From positions 1-10,804 of the forward strand of contig CATWBR010000119.1 in the NCBI GenBank assembly GCA_958349075.1: a stretch of 10,804 nt of DNA, read 5' to 3'. The notes beneath the pieces were generated by a model. That model saw only the letters and a program-made list of their open reading frames with translations. It did no database searches and was not told the origin of the DNA. Source of the DNA: an uncultured Clostridium sp. GTDB taxonomy: Bacteria; Bacillota; Clostridia; Lachnospirales; Lachnospiraceae. The translations under genes were made by a program, and so were the position numbers. Below, piece by piece: positions 1 to 8,292 of this stretch (position 1 is the stretch's first letter; every line of letters starts with the position of its first letter).

Positions 1-57
1 AATGAGCGGAGAGAAATGAGTTTTGCATGGTTTGATGAATGGAAAAAGCAGGCTTGA
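1..57 (+). CDS. C-terminal tail of an upstream gene (partial)
   Basis: Frame 1 is open from the first base to a TGA at 55-57 and encodes 18 residues ending in WFDEWKKQA. The other two forward frames close within the first 20 bases. The tail is rich in aromatic and charged residues, which fits the end of a real protein, but it is far too short to name a family. The gene would lie upstream of the ATPase operon on the same strand. The alternative is that this is simply non-coding sequence open by chance. Confidence 0.35.
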   Translation, partial: NERREMSFAWFDEWKKQA

Positions 58-59
58 AC

Positions 60-79
60 TATAATAAAACAGATATAAT
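60..79 (+). promoter_or_regulatory. Candidate promoter region with two TATAAT -10 boxes
   Basis: Two perfect TATAAT hexamers lie at 60-65 and 74-79, in the AT-rich stretch directly after the upstream stop codon. They are the best -10 candidates ahead of ntpF. No good -35 box sits at the usual 16-18 bases. The nearest match, TTGAAC at 54-59, is only 14 bases from the second box. Transcription from either box would start about 95-110 bases before ntpF and would cross the hairpin at 110-148. The boxes could also be chance AT-rich sequence. Confidence 0.35.
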
Positions 80-109
80 TCAACATTTCATGGGGAGCTG
101 CACATGCTG

Positions 110-148
110 TACCATCATCGGAAGGTTCCGGGAGATGGTAATTTTTTT
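110..148 (+). terminator. Hairpin plus T7: intrinsic terminator or leader attenuator
   Basis: TACCATC (110-116) pairs perfectly with GATGGTA (134-140). Inside, CGGA (119-122) pairs with TCCG (127-130) around an AGGT loop. The stem is followed after one base by seven T (142-148). This is a standard intrinsic-terminator layout. It may end transcription of the gene whose tail is at 1-57. It lies downstream of the only visible -10 boxes and 31 bases before ntpF, so it could instead act as an attenuator in the operon leader. Confidence 0.6.
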
Positions 149-179
149 AACAAATATCAGAAGCTAAGGTGGTGAGGAG

Positions 180-488
180 ATGGTCAAGGACACGATCCAG
201 GCCGTAAAAGAAGCAGAGGAAAAAGCTGCTGAGATGATTGGCAAAGCATCTGAAGAGGGAAAAAATCTGATTGGGAAAGCGAAGGAAGATGCTTCGCAGA
301 TGCGGGAATCAGCCCTTAAGGAAGCCAGGGAGAAAGCCGGCAAGGTCCGGGAAAAGCTGGCCGAAGAAGGCGAGCAGTATCTGCAGGAATCAGTTGCGGC
401 GGCCGAAGAGGATATCGCTTCCCTGAAGTACAATGCCGGGAAGAAGACGGAGGAAGTAATCAGTAAGGTTATTTCCGAACTTATTTAG
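180..488 (+). CDS. ntpF: V-type ATPase peripheral stalk subunit (NtpF / AhaH / G-like)
   Basis: Encodes 102 residues that form almost one continuous helix rich in Ala, Glu and Lys. It shows 11-residue (hendecad) periodicity: IGKA recurs at residues 20-23 and 31-34, as expected of the coiled coils in V/A-ATPase peripheral stalks. The protein should pair with NtpE to form the stator that holds the catalytic head against rotation. It is the first operon gene, the same place as ntpF in E. hirae; archaeal operons call the equivalent AhaH. The ATG at 180 follows AAGGTGG (166-172) by 7 bases, and no in-frame start lies upstream. Coiled-coil composition alone could suggest other proteins, but the neighbouring genes settle the identity. 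Confidence 0.88.
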   Translation: MVKDTIQAVKEAEEKAAEMIGKASEEGKNLIGKAKEDASQMRESALKEAREKAGKVREKLAEEGEQYLQESVAAAEEDIASLKYNAGKKTEEVISKVISELI

Positions 489-523
489 CGGCATATTAGC
501 AGAACGTTAGGAGGGATGCGGAC

Positions 524-2539
524 ATGGCAGTATTGCAGATGCAGAAATTTAGTATCTGTGCACTGAAGAGGAACCGTAAAGAGGTTCTGGAACTTTTGCA
601 GGCTGCCGGCGTGATGGAGATCACTCAGGAAGCAGAAGAAGACAGTGTATTTAAAAAGATGGATACGGCGTCTTCGAGACAGATGTTTGACAGGAATGCC
701 GCCCTTGCGGATCAGGCTCTCGAGATACTTCAGGAATATGTTCCTGAGAAAACCTCGATGTTTTCCGCACTGGAGGGAAAAGCTCTGACAGACCGTGAAA
801 AATTCGGCAAAGTTGCGGAGAATGCCCAGACCGTCTTAGAGGACGCGAGGCAGATCCAGGCGCTGAATAAACAGGTAGCGGAGCAGAAGGCGGGAATTGT
901 CAAACTGGAGACGCAGATAGAGAGCATGAAACCCTGGCTGGGATTAGACATTCCCTTAGTCTGCCAGGAGACGCGGACTGCATCGGTTCTGGTCGGAGCG
1001 GTTGCAGGCGGAATGACGTTTGATCTGCTCTATCAGGCGGTGGCCGAGAGGGCGCCGGGGATAGAGGGACTGGATATCCAGATAGTCGGAGCGGATAAGG
1101 ATCAGACGTGTATCACGGCCGTCTGCCTGAAACGTGACGCGGAACAGCTTGAGGAAGCGCTCAGGTCGGTGGGATTTGCAAGACCGTCCCAGACGGTTCA
1201 GGAAATTCCTGCACAGTACGTCACAGAGCTTCAGGCACAGATTGAAAAACTGAATAACGAAATTGAAAATACCGTAAATAAACTGAAAGTGTACGAGGGG
1301 AGCAGGGAGAACCTGAAGGTTTTATCCGACTTTTACAGGATCAGGGCGCAGAAGTACGAAGTGCTTGGACAGCTCGTCCAGTCGGAAAAGACGTTTATCG
1401 TCACAGGCTACGTCCCCAAGCGAAGCGTGGAAAAGCTGGAAGGAACGCTCACATCGCGTTTTGACCTGTCGTTTGAGGCGGAGGATATACCGGAGGATGA
1501 AGAAGCTCCGATTCTCCTGTCCAACGGCCATTTTGCATCGGCTGCGGAGGGAATCACGGCATCCTTTGGTCTTCCGGCAAAGGGAGAGATTGACCCGACG
1601 ACAATCATGTCGGCTTGCTATGTGTTCCTGTTCGGACTGATGCTTTCGGATGCGGCGTACGGCCTGATCGTCTTTCTGGCCTGTTTCATCGCACTTAAGA
1701 AGTTCCCGAGAATGGGAGAAAACCTGCAAAAGTCGCTCCGGCTTTTTATGTACTGCGGCCTTTCCACCCTGTTCTGGGGCGTTTTGTTCGGAGGATATTT
1801 TGGAGACGCGGTCAATATTGTCAGCAAGACCTTCTTCGGGCATGAGGTTTCAATCCCGGCGCTCTGGTTCGTACCGCTTAACGATCCGATGAAGATGCTT
1901 GTATGTTCCATGATATTCGGCGTTATCCATCTTTTCCTGGGACTTGGAATCAAGGGATATATGTACCTTAAGAACAAGGATATCCTCGGATTTGTATGCG
2001 ACGTTGTATTCTGGTATATGATGCTGATCGGTCTTGTTATGATGCTGATTCCGACCGAGCTGTTCAGCTCCATCGCACAGATTCAGATCGTATTTCCGCC
2101 GGCAGTAAGCATGCTGGCAAAGTGGATGGCTATTATCGGAGCCGTCGGCATCCTGGTGATGTCGGCCCGGACGACCAAGAATCCGGCGCTCAGGCTGGCT
2201 CTCGGCGCTTACGACTTGTACAATATATCAGGCTGGCTGTCTGATGTGCTCTCTTATTCAAGGCTTTTAGCCCTGGGTCTGGCAACCGGTGTTATCGCAT
2301 CCGTTGTCAACCAGATGGGCAGCATGTTTGGTGGAGGCCCGGTAGGGGCAATATTATTTATTGCAATCTTCCTGTTCGGCCATCTGTTCAACCTGGCAAT
2401 CAACCTGCTGGGGGCATACGTCCACACATGCCGTCTTCAGTATGTGGAGTTTTTCGGTAAATTCTATGAGGGCGGAGGAAAAGAATTCGCGCCGTTTAAA
2501 CAAAATACGAAATATGTAGATATTAAGGAGGATTTATAA
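524..2539 (+). CDS. ntpI: V-type ATPase subunit I (membrane stator subunit a)
   Basis: The 671-residue protein has the two-part layout of the family. Residues 1 to about 350 are a cytoplasmic arm with long helical stretches that bind the peripheral stalks. From about 360 onward there are seven or eight hydrophobic helices, starting with a segment that carries LFGLMLSDAAYGLI. Its role is to provide the two half-channels for the transported ion. Two arginines match the essential pair of E. hirae NtpI: Arg580 in YSRLLALGLA and Arg637 in CRLQYVEFFGKF. These face the ring glutamate of NtpK and release the ion. The start is ATG 524, 8 bases after AGGAGGG (509-515). The ntpK ribosome site lies inside the last codons, and the TAA at 2537-2539 is one base from the ntpK ATG, so the two genes are tightly linked. 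Confidence 0.97.
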   Translation: MAVLQMQKFSICALKRNRKEVLELLQAAGVMEITQEAEEDSVFKKMDTASSRQMFDRNAALADQALEILQEYVPEKTSMFSALEGKALTDREKFGKVAENAQTVLEDARQIQALNKQVAEQKAGIVKLETQIESMKPWLGLDIPLVCQETRTASVLVGAVAGGMTFDLLYQAVAERAPGIEGLDIQIVGADKDQTCITAVCLKRDAEQLEEALRSVGFARPSQTVQEIPAQYVTELQAQIEKLNNEIENTVNKLKVYEGSRENLKVLSDFYRIRAQKYEVLGQLVQSEKTFIVTGYVPKRSVEKLEGTLTSRFDLSFEAEDIPEDEEAPILLSNGHFASAAEGITASFGLPAKGEIDPTTIMSACYVFLFGLMLSDAAYGLIVFLACFIALKKFPRMGENLQKSLRLFMYCGLSTLFWGVLFGGYFGDAVNIVSKTFFGHEVSIPALWFVPLNDPMKMLVCSMIFGVIHLFLGLGIKGYMYLKNKDILGFVCDVVFWYMMLIGLVMMLIPTELFSSIAQIQIVFPPAVSMLAKWMAIIGAVGILVMSARTTKNPALRLALGAYDLYNISGWLSDVLSYSRLLALGLATGVIASVVNQMGSMFGGGPVGAILFIAIFLFGHLFNLAINLLGAYVHTCRLQYVEFFGKFYEGGGKEFAPFKQNTKYVDIKEDL

Positions 2540-3007
<468 letters not shown>

Positions 3008-3037
3008 TACGATAAACTTAAATAAGGAGAGTTTAGA

Positions 3038-3631
3038 ATGACCGGATTAGACAAAATCATAAGTCAAATCCTTGAAGATGCAGGCAAAGAAGCGCAGGAG
3101 ATTTCCGAGAAAGCAAAAAGCGAGGTTCAGTATATTCTGGAGGATGCCAAAGAGGGCTGCAAAAAAATTGCGGCGGAGAACGACGTAAAGCTGGCCGCGG
3201 AGGCCACAAGCTATATGGAGCGAATCAAATCTTCCGCAGAACTGAAAAAACGCCAGTCCGTGCTGCTCGCAAAACAGCAGGTTATCACGGAGATGCTGAA
3301 TCAGGCATATGAAACGCTGATTGGAAAAGAGGGCGAAGAATATTTTGCCCTGATTGAAAAGATGCTTAATAAATTTGTCCTGCCCAAGGAGGGTGAGATT
3401 TATTTTTCAAAGAAAGACCTGGACAAAATGCCGCAGGGATTTGAAGCTGTTATCGAAAAGGCGGCTTCTTCTAAGGGCGGAAGCCTGGTTCTTGTAAAGG
3501 AGCCGAAAAACATAGACGGTGGTTTTATTCTTGTCTATGGAGGTGTTGAGGAGAACTGTTCATTTAAAGCGCTGCTCGCGGCGAGAAGAGATGAACTTTC
3601 TGATAAGGTACATGCATTGTTATTTTCATAA
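3038..3631 (+). CDS. ntpE: V-type ATPase subunit E (peripheral stalk)
   Basis: The 197-residue protein has the usual build of subunit E. Residues 1 to about 100 are a long charged helix (for example QEISEKAKSEVQYILEDAKE). The rest is a mixed alpha/beta domain that caps the stalk against the catalytic head. It should pair with NtpF and anchor the A3B3 head to NtpI. The length is close to that of E. hirae NtpE (about 200). The start is ATG 3038, 7 bases after AAGGAGA (3024-3030) and 30 bases after ntpK. The gap to ntpC is 91 bases, among the longest inside the operon, and holds a large hairpin. Assignment rests on stalk-like composition, length and its exact place between ntpK and ntpC. Confidence 0.93.
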   Translation: MTGLDKIISQILEDAGKEAQEISEKAKSEVQYILEDAKEGCKKIAAENDVKLAAEATSYMERIKSSAELKKRQSVLLAKQQVITEMLNQAYETLIGKEGEEYFALIEKMLNKFVLPKEGEIYFSKKDLDKMPQGFEAVIEKAASSKGGSLVLVKEPKNIDGGFILVYGGVEENCSFKALLAARRDELSDKVHALLFS

Positions 3632-3642
3632 AGTGCAGCCGC

Positions 3643-3717
3643 GTAACTGTTCGGACGACAGGATACCGCGAAGCGGTAACGCATGAAGGTACCGAACAGT
3701 TATTACCGAGAAGGAGG
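3643..3717 (+). repeat. Nested hairpin element before ntpC (element 1)
   Basis: An 11-bp perfect inverted repeat, TAACTGTTCGG (3644-3654) and CCGAACAGTTA (3692-3702), encloses a second perfect 6-bp stem, TACCGC (3664-3669) and GCGGTA (3673-3678), with a GAA loop. The ntpC ribosome site AAGGAGG (3711-3717) lies 8 bases after the outer stem and stays free. The core CCGCGAAGCG and the arm CGAACAGT recur in the element before ntpD. No T-run follows, so it is not a simple terminator. It may be a dispersed palindromic repeat or an mRNA stability or processing signal; the function is unknown. Confidence 0.75.
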
Positions 3718-3722
3718 ATCAT

Positions 3723-4700
3723 ATGTCTGATACAAAATATGCCTATGCGGTTGCACGAATCCGTGCGATGGAACTGTCGCTTTTTTCCGCCTCCACACTG
3801 GATCAACTGATGGCCCTGAAAACGTATGAGAGCTGCCTGCAGTTTCTGGCAGAGAAGGGATGGGGTGACCAGGATACGTCCCAGGACGCGGAAGCGATCC
3901 TGGCTAAGGAGAAGGAAAAAACGTGGAATGTGGTCAGAGAGCTTTTAAAGAAGGAGGACGCGGGCATTTTAAATGTCCTGTCCTACGAGAATCTCTTCCA
4001 CAATCTCAAGGCGGCGATTAAGGAAACGGTCACTTCGGATCACCATGGGAACATCTATTTTGACAACTGTGCCGTAAACGGCAGGGAGATGGCCCGCATC
4101 GTGGCGGAACGTGACTGGCAGGCGCTTCCGGCCAATATGAGGCCGGCAGCGGAGGAAGCCTATGAGACATTCCTTCACACGAGGGACGGGCAGCTCTGCG
4201 ATATCATCGTAGACAGGGCGGCTTTGGAAGCAATCTATGCGGAGGGAGAGAAATCCAAGGACCCGGTCATCAGGGCCTATGCCGAATCCACCGTAGCGGT
4301 TGCCGATATCAAGATCGCCGTCCGCTCACAGAAAACCGCAAAATCACTTGAATTTATAAAACGGGCAATGGCTTCCTGTGCCAGCCTGAGCGTTTCCCGC
4401 CTCAGTTCGGCGGCGCTCTCCGGCATGGACGCCATCTGCGAATATCTGGAAGGTACTGCATATGCAGGCGGCGCCGAGGCGCTGCGTGAATCGCCGTCGG
4501 CTTTTGAGCGCTGGTGCGACAACCAGCTCATGGAGGCGATCAAACCGCAGAAGTATAATTCATTTTCAGCAGGACCTCTGGTAGCCTATGTGCTGGCCAG
4601 GGAGAATGAGATAAAGACAGTCAGGATTATTCTGACGGCCAGGCTGAATGAACTTCCTGAGGAGCAGATCCGGGAAAGGATAAGGGAAATGTATGTATAA
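3723..4700 (+). CDS. ntpC: V-type ATPase subunit C (d subunit, rotor cap)
   Basis: The 325-residue, mostly helical protein belongs to the AC39/subunit d family. The N-terminal stretch YAYAVARIRAMELSLF and the following LDQLMALKTYESCLQFLAEKGWG are typical of the family. In the enzyme it is a funnel-shaped single-copy subunit that sits on the NtpK ring and receives the NtpD/NtpG shaft, passing rotation to the membrane. The length is close to E. hirae NtpC. The start is ATG 3723, 5 bases after AAGGAGG (3711-3717). The 3' end overlaps ntpG by 8 bases, so the two are probably translated together. It has no transmembrane helix, as expected. The hairpin in front suggests that its output relative to ntpE may be tuned, which is inference. 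Confidence 0.95.
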   Translation: MSDTKYAYAVARIRAMELSLFSASTLDQLMALKTYESCLQFLAEKGWGDQDTSQDAEAILAKEKEKTWNVVRELLKKEDAGILNVLSYENLFHNLKAAIKETVTSDHHGNIYFDNCAVNGREMARIVAERDWQALPANMRPAAEEAYETFLHTRDGQLCDIIVDRAALEAIYAEGEKSKDPVIRAYAESTVAVADIKIAVRSQKTAKSLEFIKRAMASCASLSVSRLSSAALSGMDAICEYLEGTAYAGGAEALRESPSAFERWCDNQLMEAIKPQKYNSFSAGPLVAYVLARENEIKTVRIILTARLNELPEEQIRERIREMYV

Positions 4701-5016
4701 AGCAGCAGTGATGGGCGACTACGACAGTATTTACGGCTTTGCGGCGCTCGGACTGGATACATTTTCTGTATCCGGCCAGGAGGATGCTGAAAAAATGCTT
4801 CAGAAGCTTGCCGGCAGTGAATATGCAGTCATCTATATAACGGAAGCCGTGGCGGCCGGGATTGGCCGCGCCATAGCAAAATATAAAGAAAGCCTGCTTC
4901 CTTCCATCATCCTGATACCGGGAATTTCCGGTAATACGGGAAAGGGAGTGGAAGGCGTTAAAAAATCGGTGGAGCAGGCGGTCGGTTCCGATATCCTTTT
5001 CGGAGGAAACCAGTAA
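4693..5016 (+). CDS. ntpG: V-type ATPase central stalk subunit F (NtpG)
   Basis: The small 107-residue protein has the Rossmann-like pattern of V-ATPase subunit F. It opens with [20 protein letters not shown], has [12 protein letters not shown] in the middle and a conserved [10 protein letters not shown] strand, and ends in a helix [13 protein letters not shown]. It binds NtpD and forms the single-copy central shaft. E. hirae calls this gene ntpG; other schemes call it atpF or subunit F. The ATG at 4693 lies inside the end of ntpC (8-base overlap) with only a weak AAGGGA upstream, so translation probably depends on coupling to ntpC. A later ATG at 4711 would remove the first beta strand and is less likely. 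Confidence 0.94.
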   Translation: MYKAAVMGDYDSIYGFAALGLDTFSVSGQEDAEKMLQKLAGSEYAVIYITEAVAAGIGRAIAKYKESLLPSIILIPGISGNTGKGVEGVKKSVEQAVGSDILFGGNQ

Positions 5017-5045
5017 TTGTTAAGAAAGGTGGGTGTGACCTTCCA

Positions 5046-6815
5046 ATGAGCAAAGGTACGATAAAAAAAGTGGCAGGCCCTCTGGTAATTGCACAGGGGA
5101 TGAGAGATGCCAATATGTTTGACGTGGTCCGCGTAAGCAGCCAGCGTCTGATTGGTGAAATTATTGAGATGCACGGAGACGAAGCCTCCGTTCAGGTATA
5201 CGAGGAGACATCAGGGCTGGGGCCGGGAGAACCGGTAGAGTCGATTGAAGTGCCGCTTTCCGTAGAGCTGGGGCCGGGACTCATCGCCAGTATTTACGAC
5301 GGTATCCAGAGGCCTCTGGATGAGATCATGAAAGTGACGGGGAGCAACAACCTGAAGCGCGGCGTTGAAGTTCCTTCCCTGAACCGCGAGAAGAAATGGG
5401 AATTTGTTCCCACGGCTAAGGTTGGTGATGAAGTTGAGGCCGGTGATATCATCGGAACCGTGCAGGAGAGTATTGTAGTAGTCCAGAAGATTATGGTGCC
5501 CTACGGTATTAAAGGCACGATAAAAGAGATTAGGGGCGGTGAGTTCACCGTGGAAGAGGTTGTGGCTTTAGTTACCACGGAAGATGGCGATAAAGAGCTT
5601 ACCATGATGCAGAAATGGCCGGTCCGCAAGGGACGCCCGTATCTGAGAAAACTTCCGCCGGAGACTCCGCTTGTGACAGGACAGCGTGTTGTAGACTCCT
5701 TCTTCCCAATCGCCAAGGGCGGCGTTGCAGCCGTTCCCGGACCGTTCGGAAGCGGAAAGACCGTTATCCAGCATCAGCTTGCTAAATGGGCCGAGGCGGA
5801 TATCGTGGTTTATATCGGCTGCGGCGAGCGCGGTAACGAGATGACCGACGTTCTGAATGAGTTCCCGGAACTGAAAGACCCGAAGACCGGCCACTCCCTG
5901 ATGGAGCGTACCGTTCTGATTGCCAATACTTCCGACATGCCGGTTGCGGCCCGTGAGGCGTCCATTTATACCGGTATTACAATTGCAGAGTATTTCCGTG
6001 ACATGGGTTTTTCCGTGGCGCTGATGGCAGACTCCACCTCACGATGGGCTGAGGCTCTGCGCGAGATGTCGGGACGTCTGGAGGAGATGCCGGGTGAGGA
6101 AGGTTACCCTGCATATCTGGGAAGCCGTCTGGCCCAGTTCTACGAGCGTGCAGGCCATGTAGTATGCCTCGGTAAGGATGGAAGAGAAGGCGCACTGTCC
6201 GCGATTGGAGCCGTATCTCCGCCAGGCGGCGATATTTCCGAGCCGGTATCCCAGGCCACACTGCGTATCGTAAAGGTGTTCTGGGGACTGGATTCTTCCC
6301 TGGCTGCAAAACGCCATTTCCCGGCCATCAACTGGCTGACAAGCTATTCACTTTATGTGGACAGCATGGGCAAATGGTTTGATGAGCATGTAGACAGCGA
6401 GTGGATGGAAAACCGCCAGAAGATGATGAGTCTGTTACAGGAGGAGTCGGAGCTTGACGAGATCGTTAAGATGGTTGGTATGGATGCACTTTCACCTTCC
6501 GACCGCCTTAAGATGGAGGCGGCCCGTTCCATCCGTGAGGATTTCCTTCACCAGAACTCATTCCATGAGATTGACACCTATACTTCCCTTCGCAAGCAGT
6601 TCCTGATGATGAAGCTGGTTATGGCGTTCTATGAGGAATCACAGAAAGCGTTAAACGACGGCGCTTCGGCAAACGGACTCATCAAGATGGCTGTCAGGGA
6701 ACAGATCGGACGATTTAAATATACAACGGAAGATAATATAGAGACGGAATACCAGAAAGTTTTAGATGAACTGGCAAAAGAAATTGCCGACGTATTAGGA
6801 AAGGAGGACTTCTAA
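5046..6815 (+). CDS. ntpA: V-type ATPase catalytic subunit A
   Basis: The 589-residue protein is the ATP-hydrolysing subunit, present in three copies in the head. The Walker A motif GPFGSGKT is at 232-239 (Lys238, Thr239). The catalytic glutamate is Glu261 in CGERGNE, and the Walker B aspartate is Asp329 in [10 protein letters not shown]. The family signature [10 protein letters not shown] begins at Pro426. The N-terminal barrel opens with [11 protein letters not shown], and the A-specific insert lies before the nucleotide domain. Length and residue numbers match E. hirae NtpA closely, so it should be active. ATG 5046 is the only reasonable start. The nearest ribosome-like sequence, AAAGGTGG, ends 13 bases away, farther than usual, and part of it can pair with ACCTT at 5038-5042. 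The ntpB ribosome site lies in its last codons. Confidence 0.98.
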   Translation: MSKGTIKKVAGPLVIAQGMRDANMFDVVRVSSQRLIGEIIEMHGDEASVQVYEETSGLGPGEPVESIEVPLSVELGPGLIASIYDGIQRPLDEIMKVTGSNNLKRGVEVPSLNREKKWEFVPTAKVGDEVEAGDIIGTVQESIVVVQKIMVPYGIKGTIKEIRGGEFTVEEVVALVTTEDGDKELTMMQKWPVRKGRPYLRKLPPETPLVTGQRVVDSFFPIAKGGVAAVPGPFGSGKTVIQHQLAKWAEADIVVYIGCGERGNEMTDVLNEFPELKDPKTGHSLMERTVLIANTSDMPVAAREASIYTGITIAEYFRDMGFSVALMADSTSRWAEALREMSGRLEEMPGEEGYPAYLGSRLAQFYERAGHVVCLGKDGREGALSAIGAVSPPGGDISEPVSQATLRIVKVFWGLDSSLAAKRHFPAINWLTSYSLYVDSMGKWFDEHVDSEWMENRQKMMSLLQEESELDEIVKMVGMDALSPSDRLKMEAARSIREDFLHQNSFHEIDTYTSLRKQFLMMKLVMAFYEESQKALNDGASANGLIKMAVREQIGRFKYTTEDNIETEYQKVLDELAKEIADVLGKEDF

Positions 6816-8189
6816 ATGCCAAAAGAGTATAGAACCATACAGGAAGTAGCCGGTCCTCTGATGCTGGTGCGCGGCGTTGAGAATGTTACTTATGATGAAC
6901 TGGGAGAGATCGAGCTGGCAAGCGGTGAGACAAGGCGCTGTAAGGTACTGGAGATCAACGGAAGCGACGCACTTGTACAGTTATTTGAGAACTCAACCGG
7001 TATTAACCTTTCCAACAGTAAGGTAAGGTTCCTCGGAAGAACGATGGAGCTGGGCGTATCGGAAGATATGCTGGGCCGTGTATTCGACGGCCTGGGCCGT
7101 CCGATCGACGGAGGTCCTGATATCCTGCCGGAAGAGAGAAGAGATATCAACGGACTGCCGATGAACCCGGCGGCCAGAAGCTACCCGGAAGAGTTTATCC
7201 AGACCGGTATTTCGGCCATTGACGGACTAAACACCCTGGTCCGCGGCCAGAAACTGCCGATTTTCTCGGCATCCGGCCTTCCCCATGCCAACCTCGCGGC
7301 TCAGATCGCAAGGCAGGCAAGAGTGCGCGGAACCGATGAGCAGTTCGCCGTAGTGTTCGCCGCTATGGGTATCACATTTGAGGAGTCCAACTTCTTTATT
7401 GAGAGCTTTAAAGAGACTGGCGCGATTGACAGGACCGTACTTTTCGTCAACCTGGCAAACGACCCGGCCGTAGAGCGTATTGCAACACCGCGTATGGCCC
7501 TTACCGCAGCCGAGTATCTGGCATTTGAAAAGGATATGCACGTACTTGTAATCCTGACCGATATCACAAACTACGCAGACGCCCTGCGTGAGGTTTCCGC
7601 AGCCCGTAAAGAGGTTCCGGGACGCCGTGGATATCCGGGTTATATGTATACAGACCTTGCCTCCCTTTATGAGAGAGCAGGACGTCAGAAAGGCAAATCG
7701 GGTTCCATCACGATGATTCCGATCCTGAGCATGCCTGAGGATGATAAGACCCACCCGATCCCCGACCTTACCGGATATATTACCGAGGGTCAGATCATTC
7801 TGAGCCGTGAACTTTACAGAAAAGGTATTACACCTCCAATTGATGTACTGCCGTCCCTGTCACGATTAAAAGATAAAGGTATCGGTGAGGGCAAGACGAG
7901 AGCCGACCACTCCAATACGATGAACCAGTTATTTGCCGCTTATGCGCGGGGCAAAGAGGCAAAAGAGCTGATGGTAATCCTGGGCGAGGCCGCACTTTCC
8001 GATATCGACCTGATTTACGCGAAGTTTGCGGACGCCTTTGAGAAAGAGTATGTTTCCCAGGGCTACACGGCAAACCGTGATATCGAAGAGACACTTAAGA
8101 TTGGCTGGAAACTTCTTTCCATCCTGCCGAGGGCGGAGCTGAAACGTATCGATGACAAGTATCTGGATCTCTACTACGGAAAAGAGTAG
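6816..8189 (+). CDS. ntpB: V-type ATPase non-catalytic subunit B
   Basis: The 457-residue protein alternates with NtpA in the A3B3 head. It has the ATPase fold but no Walker A motif: the equivalent place reads [17 protein letters not shown]. This is normal for subunit B and marks it as non-catalytic. It keeps the conserved run [20 protein letters not shown] and the signature [15 protein letters not shown]. Arg350, in LPSLSRLK, matches the arginine finger that reaches the ATP site of the neighbouring A subunit. The start codon ATG 6816 directly follows the ntpA stop (TAA 6813-6815), with AAGGAGG (6801-6807) 8 bases upstream inside ntpA. This spacing fits the equal A:B stoichiometry. Confidence 0.98.
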   Translation: MPKEYRTIQEVAGPLMLVRGVENVTYDELGEIELASGETRRCKVLEINGSDALVQLFENSTGINLSNSKVRFLGRTMELGVSEDMLGRVFDGLGRPIDGGPDILPEERRDINGLPMNPAARSYPEEFIQTGISAIDGLNTLVRGQKLPIFSASGLPHANLAAQIARQARVRGTDEQFAVVFAAMGITFEESNFFIESFKETGAIDRTVLFVNLANDPAVERIATPRMALTAAEYLAFEKDMHVLVILTDITNYADALREVSAARKEVPGRRGYPGYMYTDLASLYERAGRQKGKSGSITMIPILSMPEDDKTHPIPDLTGYITEGQIILSRELYRKGITPPIDVLPSLSRLKDKGIGEGKTRADHSNTMNQLFAAYARGKEAKELMVILGEAALSDIDLIYAKFADAFEKEYVSQGYTANRDIEETLKIGWKLLSILPRAELKRIDDKYLDLYYGKE

Positions 8190-8209
8190 AGACGAAAATA
8201 TAATAGTTA

Positions 8210-8284
8210 GTTACTGTCCGCAGAGAAAATTCCGCGAAGCGTCCTTCTGTTACTGTACGCGGAGCGAACAGTAACAGAAGGAGG
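8210..8284 (+). promoter_or_regulatory. Hairpin element before ntpD that buries its ribosome site (element 2)
   Basis: TCCTTCTGTTACTGT (8242-8256) is fully complementary to ACAGTAACAGAAGGA (8268-8282), a 15-bp stem. The loop adds a CGC/GCG mini-stem (8258-8260 with 8264-8266). Five of the seven bases of the ntpD ribosome site AAGGAGG (8278-8284) lie in the stem. GTTACTGTCCGC at 8210-8221 repeats GTTACTGTACGC at 8249-8260 with one mismatch, so ACAGTAAC (8268-8275) can pair with either copy. The core CCGCGAAGCG (8232-8241) and arm CGAACAGT recur in the element before ntpC. No T-run follows, so termination is unlikely. A translational control role is inference. Confidence 0.75.
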
Positions 8285-8292
8285 TGATTGCC

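Noticed and set aside
1322..1843. Minus-strand open frame of about 173 codons opposite ntpI
   Set aside because: It has no recognisable domain and lies fully inside a clear membrane-protein gene on the other strand.
3643..3717. Element 1 as an intrinsic terminator inside the operon
   Set aside because: No T-run follows either stem, and ntpC and later genes continue with ordinary operon spacing.
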